Part shown: positions 24,509 through 32,713 of the stretch, piece after piece
Position numbering within the stretch: position 1 is the first letter of the stretch
Layout: the number at the start of each line of letters is the position of its first letter
NCBI GenBank assembly: GCA_017539265.1
Contig: JAFYHG010000030.1
Span: forward strand, 67,878-131,877
Length of the DNA stretch: 64,000 nt
Direction of reading: 5' to 3'
From: Alphaproteobacteria bacterium
GTDB taxonomy: Bacteria > Pseudomonadota > Alphaproteobacteria > CAAHEQ01 > UBA3637
The notes under the pieces: model-generated
What the model saw: the letters and a program-made list of their open reading frames with translations, nothing else
Told to the model about the DNA's origin: nothing
Database searches by the model: none
Made by a program: the position numbers and the translations under genes

Positions 24509-25705
24509 GTGCGTATTTTACCTCTCTTTTTGTTGCTTTGTCTTCCTGTGTCGGTGTATGCTGCTCCGACACAGGCGGACTTGCGACAATTAGAGCAGCA
24601 AATTCGCGCCGAACAACAATCCGCAACCCTTAATGCGCGTAAAGCCGAAGAACTTTCCAGCGAGGTTCGAAATGTCCAAAAGCAGATGATACAACTGGCC
24701 CGTACCGTTCAGGAGAGAGAAGAAGATTTAACGCGTCTTGAAAATCGCCAAATTCAAATGCAAGCGCGTGAAAAAGAGTTAGAACGAAATTTGTCCTTAA
24801 CCAATCGTCAAATGGTTCAAATAGCAACAGGGCTTCAAACGTTGGCGATTCGGCCGCCGGAATTAGCCTTAATGGAAGTTCAAACCCCTTTAAACACTTT
24901 GCGTAGTCGTATGTTGATGGGATACGGATTGCCTGTTGTCCAAGGAACGAATCGGCAAATTCGGTCGGACTTGGCCGAACTTTCCCGTTTAAAGGCAGAT
25001 TTACAAGAACAAATTGTTCAGATGCGTTTTGCACAATCCCAACTTTCCGAACAATCTGCTCAAATGGATCGTTTGTTGCAGCAAAAAGCAATGCTTCAGG
25101 CCCAATATCAGGTTTCGCATACTCAATCGCGCGAAAAAGTAAAAACTTTGGGGGCTCAGGCCAAAGATTTAAAAGATTTACTGGATAGATTAGAAAAGGA
25201 AAAGGCCGCCCGAATTGCTAAGCAAAAGGCCCTGCAACAACAGCAGCAGCAACAACAACGAATCGTTCAATCTGCCCCGGCACCTATCCAGGCGCCTATG
25301 CCTGTTTCTGCACCGCTTTCGGGACATTTTGCCAAGGCTAAAGGCCGGCTTCCTTATCCGATTCGGGGAACGATTATCGGCAGGTTCGGGGACACGACAT
25401 TGGGTGGTGCCCATAGTAAAGGTATTACCATTGCCGGTCGTTCTTCGGCCCGCGTGGTTGCCCCGTTTGACGGAACGGTGCTATTTGCTGGTCCGTTTAA
25501 GAATTACGGGCAAGTCATTATTTTGGATCATGGCGATTCGTATTTGACATTGCTTGCGGGGATGGAGGCCGTCAATCCTTCGGTCGGGCAAACGGTTTTG
25601 GCCGGTGAGCCGATCGGGCAGATGAAAATTGCCAAAGCCGAACTTTATATTGAAATTCGTCACGAGGGTCAAGTGCTGGATCCGACAGGTTGGTTTAAAG
25701 AATAA
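24509..25705 (+). CDS. EnvC-like murein hydrolase activator with degenerate LytM domain
   Basis: 398 residues with a GTG start (AAGGA nine bases upstream). A signal peptide (about 1-18) is followed by a long coiled coil (about 20-240), a short Gln-rich linker and a C-terminal LytM/M23 domain (about 290-398). The catalytic zinc ligands are not kept: the first motif reads GAHSKGITI without Asp, and the last H-x-H is IEIRH. That is the state of EnvC, which activates amidases at the septum rather than cutting peptidoglycan itself. Five bases after gpmI and 12 before ctpA. Confidence 0.88.
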   Translation: MRILPLFLLLCLPVSVYAAPTQADLRQLEQQIRAEQQSATLNARKAEELSSEVRNVQKQMIQLARTVQEREEDLTRLENRQIQMQAREKELERNLSLTNRQMVQIATGLQTLAIRPPELALMEVQTPLNTLRSRMLMGYGLPVVQGTNRQIRSDLAELSRLKADLQEQIVQMRFAQSQLSEQSAQMDRLLQQKAMLQAQYQVSHTQSREKVKTLGAQAKDLKDLLDRLEKEKAARIAKQKALQQQQQQQQRIVQSAPAPIQAPMPVSAPLSGHFAKAKGRLPYPIRGTIIGRFGDTTLGGAHSKGITIAGRSSARVVAPFDGTVLFAGPFKNYGQVIILDHGDSYLTLLAGMEAVNPSVGQTVLAGEPIGQMKIAKAELYIEIRHEGQVLDPTGWFKE

Positions 25706-25717
25706 AAGGAGAAAAAA

Positions 25718-27058
25718 ATGAAATATCGTTCTGGAATATGTGGTCTTTTGACAGGAACTTTGTTGGCTTCAGGCGTGTGGGCAACCCCCGTGGCACCTAA
25801 GGAAGAAAAAACACCTCCAAAGGATCCGTATGTGTTGATGGAAATGTTTGGGGCCATTTATAACGCGGTTAAAACCGAATATGTTGAAGAAACCGATGAT
25901 CAAAAGTTAATTGAAACGGCCATTGACGGTATGCTTTCGGCATTGGATCCGCATTCGGGATTTATGGATAACGAATCGTTTGAGGAAATAGAAACCCAAA
26001 CCAAAGGGGAATTTGGCGGTCTTGGAATAGAGGTCAGTTCTGAAAAAGGTTTTGTTCGTGTTGTTTCCCCGATTGATGATACACCGGCATTTAAAGCGGG
26101 ATTACAGGCCGGCGACTATGTCACCCACATTGACGGATTATCCGTTGTGGGATTATCGCTGAATGATGCGGTTAAGAAAATGCGCGGTAAAGTCGGCACT
26201 CAAGTAACTTTAACCATTTCCCGAAAAGATGCCGAACCTTTTGATGTAACCATTACGCGTGATATTATTAAGGTTAAACCCGTCAAATTTGAGGCAAAAG
26301 GCGATATTGCCTATATTCGGATTGTGTCCTTTAGTGAAAAGACCGCAAAAATGACGCGTGAAACCATTGAAAAATTGACCAAAGAAATCGGTCCGGATAA
26401 AATCCGCGGTGTTTTATTGGATCTTCGTAATAATCCGGGCGGATTATTAGATCAGGCCGTTGATGTTTGTGATTTGTTCTTGGATGGTGGTGAAATTGTT
26501 TCCACCCGTTCGCGTAAGCCCGAGGACACCATGCGTTATTCCGCTACAAAGGGCGATATGACGAACGGCTTGCCGATTGTAGTTTTAATTAACGAAGGAA
26601 CCGCATCCGCAGCCGAAATTGTTTCGGGTGCGCTTCAAGACCACCATCGGGCACTTATCGTAGGACTTAAATCTTTTGGTAAGGGGTCTGTTCAAACGGT
26701 ACGATCCATCCCCGGATTTGGTGGCATTCGTTTAACAATTGCACGGTACTATACGCCGTCCGGTCTTTCTATTCAGGCCAAAGGTATTACCCCCGATATT
26801 ACAATCCCGCGGGCCAAGATAGAGGAATTGCCCGTTATTAACGGTTTCGGTGAAGAAAATCTTCCGAAAGCCATTTCGTCCGAGGTCGGTAAAAAAGCCA
26901 GTGAAACAGATAAAATCAAATCCACCAAGGTTGCCGATACGCTCCGTAAATCCAAAGATGATAAAGAACAGGACGAGAAAGAAGACAAAACCGATTATCA
27001 ATTAGATCGCGCCATTGATATTTTGCATGCGGTTTATTTAACTCAAAAGAAGAATTAA
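25718..27058 (+). CDS. ctpA: Carboxy-terminal processing peptidase (S41 family)
   Basis: 446 residues. A signal peptide (about 1-22) is followed by an N-terminal helical segment, a PDZ domain (about 95-180, starting GLGIEVSSEKG) and the S41 protease domain. The catalytic serine is in NEGTASAAEIVSGAL and the lysine in GLKSFGKGSVQTV. It is periplasmic and cleaves the C-terminal tails of envelope proteins; in this gene context CtpA and EnvC-type proteins both affect peptidoglycan remodelling. The C-terminal 60 residues are a charged Lys/Asp/Glu region. Confidence 0.94.
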   Translation: MKYRSGICGLLTGTLLASGVWATPVAPKEEKTPPKDPYVLMEMFGAIYNAVKTEYVEETDDQKLIETAIDGMLSALDPHSGFMDNESFEEIETQTKGEFGGLGIEVSSEKGFVRVVSPIDDTPAFKAGLQAGDYVTHIDGLSVVGLSLNDAVKKMRGKVGTQVTLTISRKDAEPFDVTITRDIIKVKPVKFEAKGDIAYIRIVSFSEKTAKMTRETIEKLTKEIGPDKIRGVLLDLRNNPGGLLDQAVDVCDLFLDGGEIVSTRSRKPEDTMRYSATKGDMTNGLPIVVLINEGTASAAEIVSGALQDHHRALIVGLKSFGKGSVQTVRSIPGFGGIRLTIARYYTPSGLSIQAKGITPDITIPRAKIEELPVINGFGEENLPKAISSEVGKKASETDKIKSTKVADTLRKSKDDKEQDEKEDKTDYQLDRAIDILHAVYLTQKKN

Positions 27059-27070
27059 GGAGATCCGCTC

Positions 27071-27553
27071 ATGAGTAAAGGTTATCGTTCCAATGTCGGC
27101 ATGATGATTATCAATTCGGAAAAGAAAGTGCTTATGTGCACGCGTATTCATTCCGAAGGGCAAACCTATCGTTTGCAAATGCCTCAGGGCGGTATCGACA
27201 AAGGTGAAACGCCGACTCAGGCCGTTTATCGGGAAATGCGTGAAGAAATAGGTCTGTCGCATGAGGATGTACGTTTTATGGCCATGACGCGTAAATGGTA
27301 TAAGTATGATTTACCCGAATCTGTCCGACGTAAGAAGTCCATTCGGGGGCAGCGCCAAAAGTGGTTTTTGTTTTTGATGGTTTCCCCCGACAGTAAAATT
27401 AATTTTACAGCCTATGATGTTCAAGAATTTGTCGGATTTGAATGGGTAGATTTGGATAAAGTTAAAGATTCGGTTATAACATTTAAACAACCTGTCTATG
27501 AACAAGTTGTTGAAGAATTTCGTCCCTTTGTGGAAAGATTAAAAATAGGCTAG
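27071..27553 (+). CDS. rppH: RNA 5'-pyrophosphohydrolase (NUDIX)
   Basis: 160 residues, the usual size. The NUDIX box spans MPQGGIDKGETPTQAVYREM followed by REEIGL. RppH removes pyrophosphate from primary transcripts to start mRNA decay. The start YRSNVGMMIIN is typical. It follows ctpA after 12 bases (AAGGAG in the gap) and closes the operon. Its stop overlaps the stop of the minus-strand orphan by four bases. Confidence 0.95.
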   Translation: MSKGYRSNVGMMIINSEKKVLMCTRIHSEGQTYRLQMPQGGIDKGETPTQAVYREMREEIGLSHEDVRFMAMTRKWYKYDLPESVRRKKSIRGQRQKWFLFLMVSPDSKINFTAYDVQEFVGFEWVDLDKVKDSVITFKQPVYEQVVEEFRPFVERLKIG

Positions 27554-28260
27554 CCGCCGTAAGCTTCGCCCCGTAATTTTTTCATATAGGCCACCGACAT
27601 TTGTTTTTGTGTGGAATCCTTATGTCTGATACCTTCTTTGTTTTGGTCGGATTTATCGGCCCGTTTCTGTTCATATATTGTATCTGCCGGTACTGAGTTT
27701 TCTGCCAGCATTTTTTTCATGATGGAATTACTGTCTTTATTTGTTCTGCCTTTGGCTATAATTTTGGCATCTTCCGCCATGTGCAGGCTGTTTTCGGCAA
27801 TTTCATTTCCCAAGGCACCGTCCCGACCACTGGCCTTTAACTCTTTCATGGCCCGATCTGCATGTCCGCTTTGAATTTGTTTAACGGCATCTTTTTCCGT
27901 TGCCGATAAAGTCCGCTTTTTCATCTCATCGATTCGGCGTTTCATATCTTCGCGGGCTTTAGTTTCTTTTTTTATTTCGTTTAAAACCTTTTCCGAAACT
28001 TTTAAATTATGCTCCAGGGCTATTTGAACCAATCTCTTCTTTTCTTCGGGATTTTTTTCCTTTTTAATCCGATCTGCCAATTCTTTTTGTTCTTCTTTGC
28101 TTAAGGGTTTGCGTTCCTTAACGACTTCATTTACCTTACGCCGATCCTTTATGTTGCTTTCCATCCTGCGTTCAGGACGCTGAAAAGCAGGCCGATTCTT
28201 GGCGGCATACTTTTTGCGGGCATTAGCCTCAATTATCTTTTTGTTGTCGGTATCGACCAT
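27550..28260 (-). CDS. Highly charged orphan protein, mostly coiled coil
   Basis: 236 residues from the ATG at 28260 (AAGGAG upstream); the longer frame to 28461 runs into the divergent leader and is not believed. It is extremely rich in Lys, Glu, Arg and Ala, with long predicted helices (EERKPLSKEEQKELADRIKK and on). No signal peptide or recognised domain. It resembles the other charged orphans of the window. It converges on rppH and is monocistronic. Confidence 0.65.
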   Translation of the reverse strand: MVDTDNKKIIEANARKKYAAKNRPAFQRPERRMESNIKDRRKVNEVVKERKPLSKEEQKELADRIKKEKNPEEKKRLVQIALEHNLKVSEKVLNEIKKETKAREDMKRRIDEMKKRTLSATEKDAVKQIQSGHADRAMKELKASGRDGALGNEIAENSLHMAEDAKIIAKGRTNKDSNSIMKKMLAENSVPADTIYEQKRADKSDQNKEGIRHKDSTQKQMSVAYMKKLRGEAYGG

Positions 28261-28354
28261 GGGTAGACTCCTTCCCTTAATTTTATTATACATCTTTTTT
28301 GAATTTTGTCCAGAAAAAGATTTGCAATTTATTTTAAAAGTGGATATATTAAGA

Positions 28355-28408
28355 TATAATTTTAAAAACAGGGGAATAATTATGAGTACAATCAAAGAAA
28401 GTTTATAG
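28355..28408 (+). other. Promoter -10, Shine-Dalgarno and orphaned start before moxR
   Basis: TATAAT at 28355-28360 and a good Shine-Dalgarno (AGGGGAAT) precede an ATG at 28382 that gives only MSTIKESL before a stop. One extra base in the following TTT run would read MSTIKESFIELQNYMNTQ, joining the MoxR frame and matching a usual MoxR N-terminus. Confidence 0.6.
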
Positions 28409-28422
28409 AGCTTCAAAACTAT

Positions 28423-29343
28423 ATGAATACGCAAATTATCGGGCAAAAAGACTTGGTCCAAAAGTTGCTTTTGGCCCTTTTAAGTGACGGGCATTTATTG
28501 GTGGAAGGGTTACCGGGATTGGCAAAAACAAAGGCAGTGAAAGTCTTATCCGGAACAATTGATTCGGGTTTTCAACGGATTCAGTTTACTCCCGATTTAT
28601 TGCCTTCTGATATTACGGGTAGTGATGTCTATCGCCCGGAAGTTAACATGTTTTCCTTTAAAAAAGGACCTATTTTTAACAATTTGATCTTGGCTGATGA
28701 AATTAACCGTGCACCGGCAAAAGTTCAATCTGCACTTTTAGAAGCCATGGGAGAACGTCAGGTTACGGTAGGGAATGAAACCTATCGCCTACCGGATTTG
28801 TTCATGGTTATGGCAACCCAAAACCCGATTGAGCAAGAGGGAACCTATAACCTTCCCGAAGCGCAATTGGATCGGTTTTTGATGTATGTCAAAATTGCCT
28901 ATCCTGACGTGAATTCCGAACGCTTGATTTTAAAATTGGTCCAGGGCGAAGAAAAGAAACTTCCGCCGCCGGATTTTGAAAAGATTAAGCAAGATGAGAT
29001 TTTTGAAGCCCGCCAAGAAGTTTTGGATACTTATATGTCGCCGGAACTGGAAGAATATCTTGTTCAATTTGTTATGGCAACCCGTCATCCCGAAGCCTAT
29101 GGGGAAGATATGGCAAAATTGCTGCAATATGGCGTCAGTCCCCGTGGTACAATCGCGTTGGATTTGGTATCAAGAGCCAGTGCTTGGCTTTCGGGGCGCG
29201 ATTATGTCGTTCCCAAAGATATTCAAAATGCCATACCGGATGTTTTGCGCCATCGGGTTATTCTGTCGTTTGAGGCCAAATCGGCCCGCTTAACACCGGA
29301 TGACGTTTTGAATAAGTTATTGGAACGGGTACCGTTACCGTAA
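28423..29343 (+). CDS. MoxR-family AAA ATPase, N-terminus possibly frameshifted
   Basis: 306 residues from the first in-frame ATG, which lacks a Shine-Dalgarno. The Walker A region is VEGLPGLAKTK, Walker B is LILADEINRAP, and sensor 1 is in MATQNPIEQEG. MoxR ATPases act as chaperones, usually with VWA partners. Upstream in the same frame the codons read IELQNY, which belongs to the family N-terminus, but the good ribosome-binding site and ATG at 28382 are one base out of frame. Followed by DUF58 and DUF4381 genes as in other moxR operons. Confidence 0.92.
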   Translation: MNTQIIGQKDLVQKLLLALLSDGHLLVEGLPGLAKTKAVKVLSGTIDSGFQRIQFTPDLLPSDITGSDVYRPEVNMFSFKKGPIFNNLILADEINRAPAKVQSALLEAMGERQVTVGNETYRLPDLFMVMATQNPIEQEGTYNLPEAQLDRFLMYVKIAYPDVNSERLILKLVQGEEKKLPPPDFEKIKQDEIFEARQEVLDTYMSPELEEYLVQFVMATRHPEAYGEDMAKLLQYGVSPRGTIALDLVSRASAWLSGRDYVVPKDIQNAIPDVLRHRVILSFEAKSARLTPDDVLNKLLERVPLP

Positions 29344-29353
29344 AGGGGGAAAC

Positions 29354-30265
29354 GTGGCCGAAGAATACAGCCCTGTTTCTGTTGATGAATTAAGCCTGCG
29401 GGCCTTGCGTTTGCAGACACATGCGGTTGTTATTGAAGATTCCAAAAAGCAGGCTTACAGTAACACAGGGACTTCTAACTCTCCTTTTCGGACAAGGGGA
29501 TTGGATTTTCAAGAGATTCGTGCCTATCAACCCGGTGATGACGTTCGCCAAATTGATTGGCGTACAACAGCTAAGCACGGAAAGCCCTTTACAAAGCTCT
29601 ATACGGATGAAAAGGAACGTCCCGTTTATTTTATCTGTGATATGCGTTCACGGATGAAGTTTGCCAGCCACGGGGATTTTAAATCTGTCGTGGCGGCCCG
29701 AATGACGACTTTTTTGGCATGGTTGGTGGAAAAGAAAAAAGACCGTATCGGATCTGTTATTTTGATGCCGGATCAACTTAAATGTGTTGATTTGAAAGGA
29801 AATCGGGGTGTGAACGGTCTGATAGCGGATTTGGTAGCCGCCGGAACGCCTGATCCCGGTCAACCTGATCAAACAACTCTGGAGCAAGCCTTTATGTCTT
29901 TGGCACGAGGGGCAAAAAACGGGGCTATGATTTTTATTTGTAGTGATTTTAGTGATTTGACCCCTGAATCTTTGCAGGTTTTAAGTCGCCTCAGTACCCG
30001 TCGGACGTTGGCTTTAATTCATATCTATGATGAAATGGAAGCCCAAATGCCTTACGGTTTTTGGAATATGACCGACGGGAATCAAACGGCAAGTGTAGAC
30101 ATGACCAATCGGTCCGTTCGGGAATCTTTTGAAAAACCGTTCGCCGAGAACTTGGCAAAATTAAAAGAAACAATCGAGCATAACGGATGGGGATATTTAT
30201 CCGTCAAAACAACGGATAATTATTTGGAAAAATTGATGTCATATGTAAGGGAGGGATCAATCTGA
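29354..30265 (+). CDS. DUF58 domain protein
   Basis: 303 residues with a GTG start ten bases after moxR (GGGG upstream). The DUF58 signature is clear: TRGLDFQEIRAYQPGDDVRQ, then IDWRTTAKHGKP. The C-terminal half is a Rossmann/VWA-like fold (FICDMRSRMKF, IFICSDFSD), where metal-site residues are partly visible. DUF58 proteins accompany MoxR ATPases; their biochemical role is not established. The stop overlaps the next start (TGATG). Confidence 0.92.
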   Translation: MAEEYSPVSVDELSLRALRLQTHAVVIEDSKKQAYSNTGTSNSPFRTRGLDFQEIRAYQPGDDVRQIDWRTTAKHGKPFTKLYTDEKERPVYFICDMRSRMKFASHGDFKSVVAARMTTFLAWLVEKKKDRIGSVILMPDQLKCVDLKGNRGVNGLIADLVAAGTPDPGQPDQTTLEQAFMSLARGAKNGAMIFICSDFSDLTPESLQVLSRLSTRRTLALIHIYDEMEAQMPYGFWNMTDGNQTASVDMTNRSVRESFEKPFAENLAKLKETIEHNGWGYLSVKTTDNYLEKLMSYVREGSI

Positions 30266-30759
30266 TGGTTGATTTATCGGGGCTTCGTGATATTCATATC
30301 CCCAAGGAACCACCTTGGTGGCCGCCGGCCCTCGGATGGTGGTTGGTGCTGGGCGGGATTATTATTGCCACACTTATCGGTGTATTCTTTTTCTTTCGGT
30401 GGTATAATCATCCTAAGCAATTTGCACTTCGGGAGCTTAAAAAGATGCATCTCGAAATACCTAATATCGTGTTATTGGCCAGATCTGTTTCCTTATTATT
30501 AAAACGCATTGTTTTAATTCAATATCCGCGCTCAAAAGTTGCCACTCTTACCGATGAAAAATGGGTGGATTTCCTTATTAAAAAGACGGGAAATGCTTTT
30601 TCCGCTTCTCAATTAGATTTGCTGTCGCAGGCAACCTATATGCCCGAAAAAAATCTTCCGGCCGAGGATTCGGCAGATTTATACCGGGCAGCACGAACAG
30701 CCGTTATAAAACTTTTTGAAGGAAAACAAAATGGAAACAAAAGCACAAAGTCTTCATGA
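30265..30759 (+). CDS. DUF4381 single-pass membrane protein
   Basis: 164 residues. The N-terminus LRDIHIPKEPPWWPPALGWW is the DUF4381 signature, followed by one membrane helix (about 28-50) and a cytoplasmic helical domain. It normally sits between a DUF58 gene and a VWA (BatA-like) gene. Here no VWA gene follows; the next gene is a WYL-TerB protein. It overlaps the DUF58 stop by one base. Confidence 0.88.
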   Translation: MVDLSGLRDIHIPKEPPWWPPALGWWLVLGGIIIATLIGVFFFFRWYNHPKQFALRELKKMHLEIPNIVLLARSVSLLLKRIVLIQYPRSKVATLTDEKWVDFLIKKTGNAFSASQLDLLSQATYMPEKNLPAEDSADLYRAARTAVIKLFEGKQNGNKSTKSS

Positions 30760-31522
30760 AGCCATCGCTATGCTCAACCAAGGTCGTCAATTACCTTTGG
30801 CCGATATACAAACACCGCCACCACCGCCGAGTATTAAAGGTATTATGGATGGTTCCCAAGAAACAAATGCAGGCATATCATTGTTGGTTTCTATTAGATA
30901 TCGTTCTTTGTCCGATCATTTGAAAGATCGTGATGTTTTAATTCGACGGGTTATTCGCAATAAAAATGATTTGTATTTAGATGGTGTTGCCATGGATATT
31001 CGGGCACCTCGTTTAATTAAAGTAGCTCATATTTTAGAAATTCGGGATATTACTTCGGGTCGGGTTTATCAAGATCCTTTGGAGTTTATTGAAAATCGGC
31101 TGGGTGTTTCTTTACCTAAAACCCGGGTAAAAAAAGAGCCCAAAAATGAATTTCCGAAGGTAATAGAACGCACGGCACAAGAAATGACTGCCCTTATGTA
31201 TTTGGTCGCCATCGATGGTCAGCGTGATACAAGGGAACGAAAAGTTGTTTTTGATTATATCAAATCCAGAACCCTTGATTTAACTTATCCGGACACGGAT
31301 TTAAATGAATACTTGATTTCTTTGGCTCCCGATACGGAAAGTTTTTCGGTTGCTTTGGGGCAAATTCTGAAGAAAGAAAAGGATGTTGTTCAAAGGTTTA
31401 TAGAAGCGGTTTTGGATGTGATTATGATTGACGGTAAGGTTGATCCCCGCGAGCGCAGTTTTCTTGTCCGGTTAATGGATGTTTTGGAAAAGGACGGTTA
31501 TGAAATCACACTCCCGATTTAA
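30731..31522 (+). CDS. WYL-like plus TerB-like two-domain protein
   Basis: 263 residues from the ATG at 30731 (AAGGA upstream), overlapping the DUF4381 gene by 29 bases. Residues about 50-130 look like a WYL domain (IRYRSLSDHLKDRDVLIRRV, YLDGVAMDIRAPRLIKVAHI), a ligand-binding fold. Residues about 150-260 look like a TerB-type helical domain with two acidic motifs, YLVAIDGQRDTRER and VIMIDGKVDPRER. Both are by-eye matches. In place of the usual VWA genes it may be the effector or sensor of this MoxR system. Confidence 0.65.
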   Translation: METKAQSLHEAIAMLNQGRQLPLADIQTPPPPPSIKGIMDGSQETNAGISLLVSIRYRSLSDHLKDRDVLIRRVIRNKNDLYLDGVAMDIRAPRLIKVAHILEIRDITSGRVYQDPLEFIENRLGVSLPKTRVKKEPKNEFPKVIERTAQEMTALMYLVAIDGQRDTRERKVVFDYIKSRTLDLTYPDTDLNEYLISLAPDTESFSVALGQILKKEKDVVQRFIEAVLDVIMIDGKVDPRERSFLVRLMDVLEKDGYEITLPI

Positions 31523-32645
31523 AACGCCGGCTGTTTCCGTTATTGTCCCTGTCTATAACACAGCCCCATATTTAAGGAAGTGTTTAGACAGTCTCTTAAA
31601 TCAAACACTTACAGATATGGAAATTATCGTTGTGGATGACGGCTCAACCGATGGCTCCGATAAAATTATTGATGATTATGCCAAACGATTTAAGCGCATT
31701 GTCGCCATCCATAAAAAAAACGGTGGGGTGGCTTCTGTTTATAATGTTGCTCTACGTCGGGCCCGCGGTAAATATATCGGTATTATTGATTCGGACGATT
31801 GGACCAATAACAAAATGTTTGAAACATTATATGAAAAGGCAAAAGAAACAAGTGCAAATGTTGTTAAATCTTTTGCATATTGGCCGGAGCGTGAAAGAAA
31901 GCATAAAGGGAAACATACCAAAAGAATAGCGATTCCACTGAATAAATGTAATCGTTTAATAAAAGATCCATTGGAAATTTCTGAGCTGATCCAAGGTCAT
32001 CCTTGCCATTGGACGGCTATATACAATCATCGTTTTTTATCGAAAATTAAATTAAAGTTAACGGAAAAACCGAAAGAGAGTGCGGCAGATATTGAATTTA
32101 TTTATAAAGTTTGGCTTAATTTAAAATCGGTTTATGTTGTTCCCAAAGCTTTTGTTCATTATAGACTTGATCGGCCTAATGCCGAAAGAAATTCCAATGC
32201 GAAGATGTCTTTTCGGTTAATAAATGTTCATGAAATTGTTCGAGATTATTTCCTAAAGGAAAAAGCGGATAAAACTTTTTGGTATATCAAGACTCATTCC
32301 GAATTTTGCCATTTAAAATTTGAACTGCAGCAAAGGTGTTTGACCCGCCGGAAAGAGTTTATCGGGGAACTTTCAAAACTTTTCTGGGCGAACTTAGAAG
32401 AAGATCACTTTGTAACCGATTTTTTCTCTTGGAAAGATTTGTTTCTATACCATGTAATTGCCTGTTTCCCCTTTTTGTATTACTTAAATGATCTAACACG
32501 TTTTTGGATCACGCGTCCGGCGATTGGCGGATATGTTGCAAAATGGCGTCTGTTTGGTCTATGGCGCACGGAACGGCCCGGTAGGCTTGTGCCTAAAAAA
32601 TCTAAGCAAACAAAGTACTATATCTTAGGCGTTCGCGTTCATTAA
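31500..32645 (+). CDS. GT2 family glycosyltransferase
   Basis: 381 residues from the ATG at 31500 (AAAAGGA upstream), overlapping the previous gene by 23 bases. The GT-A core is complete: VSVIVPVYNTAPYLRKCLDS, IIVVDDGSTDGSD, ARGKYIGIIDSDDW. Residues beyond about 230 are a helical domain with no assignment. Likely transfers a sugar to a surface glycan. The overlap suggests it is made with the MoxR operon, though a functional link is unclear. Confidence 0.87.
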   Translation: MKSHSRFKTPAVSVIVPVYNTAPYLRKCLDSLLNQTLTDMEIIVVDDGSTDGSDKIIDDYAKRFKRIVAIHKKNGGVASVYNVALRRARGKYIGIIDSDDWTNNKMFETLYEKAKETSANVVKSFAYWPERERKHKGKHTKRIAIPLNKCNRLIKDPLEISELIQGHPCHWTAIYNHRFLSKIKLKLTEKPKESAADIEFIYKVWLNLKSVYVVPKAFVHYRLDRPNAERNSNAKMSFRLINVHEIVRDYFLKEKADKTFWYIKTHSEFCHLKFELQQRCLTRRKEFIGELSKLFWANLEEDHFVTDFFSWKDLFLYHVIACFPFLYYLNDLTRFWITRPAIGGYVAKWRLFGLWRTERPGRLVPKKSKQTKYYILGVRVH

Positions 32646-32713
32646 GGATATTTTTCAAAAAACAATCTTGCAATTTTTTTTATGATGTGTTAAGTTGAAA
32701 ACAGGGGTTAGAA

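Noticed and set aside
25230-25260. Trinucleotide CAA/CAG repeat
   Set aside because: Encodes a mixed-codon Gln linker inside the EnvC-like protein; not a satellite or regulatory repeat.
28261-28461. N-terminal extension of the 27550-28260 orphan with a hydrophobic segment
   Set aside because: Upstream of a strong Shine-Dalgarno and ATG at 28260 and overlapping the moxR leader; probably not translated.
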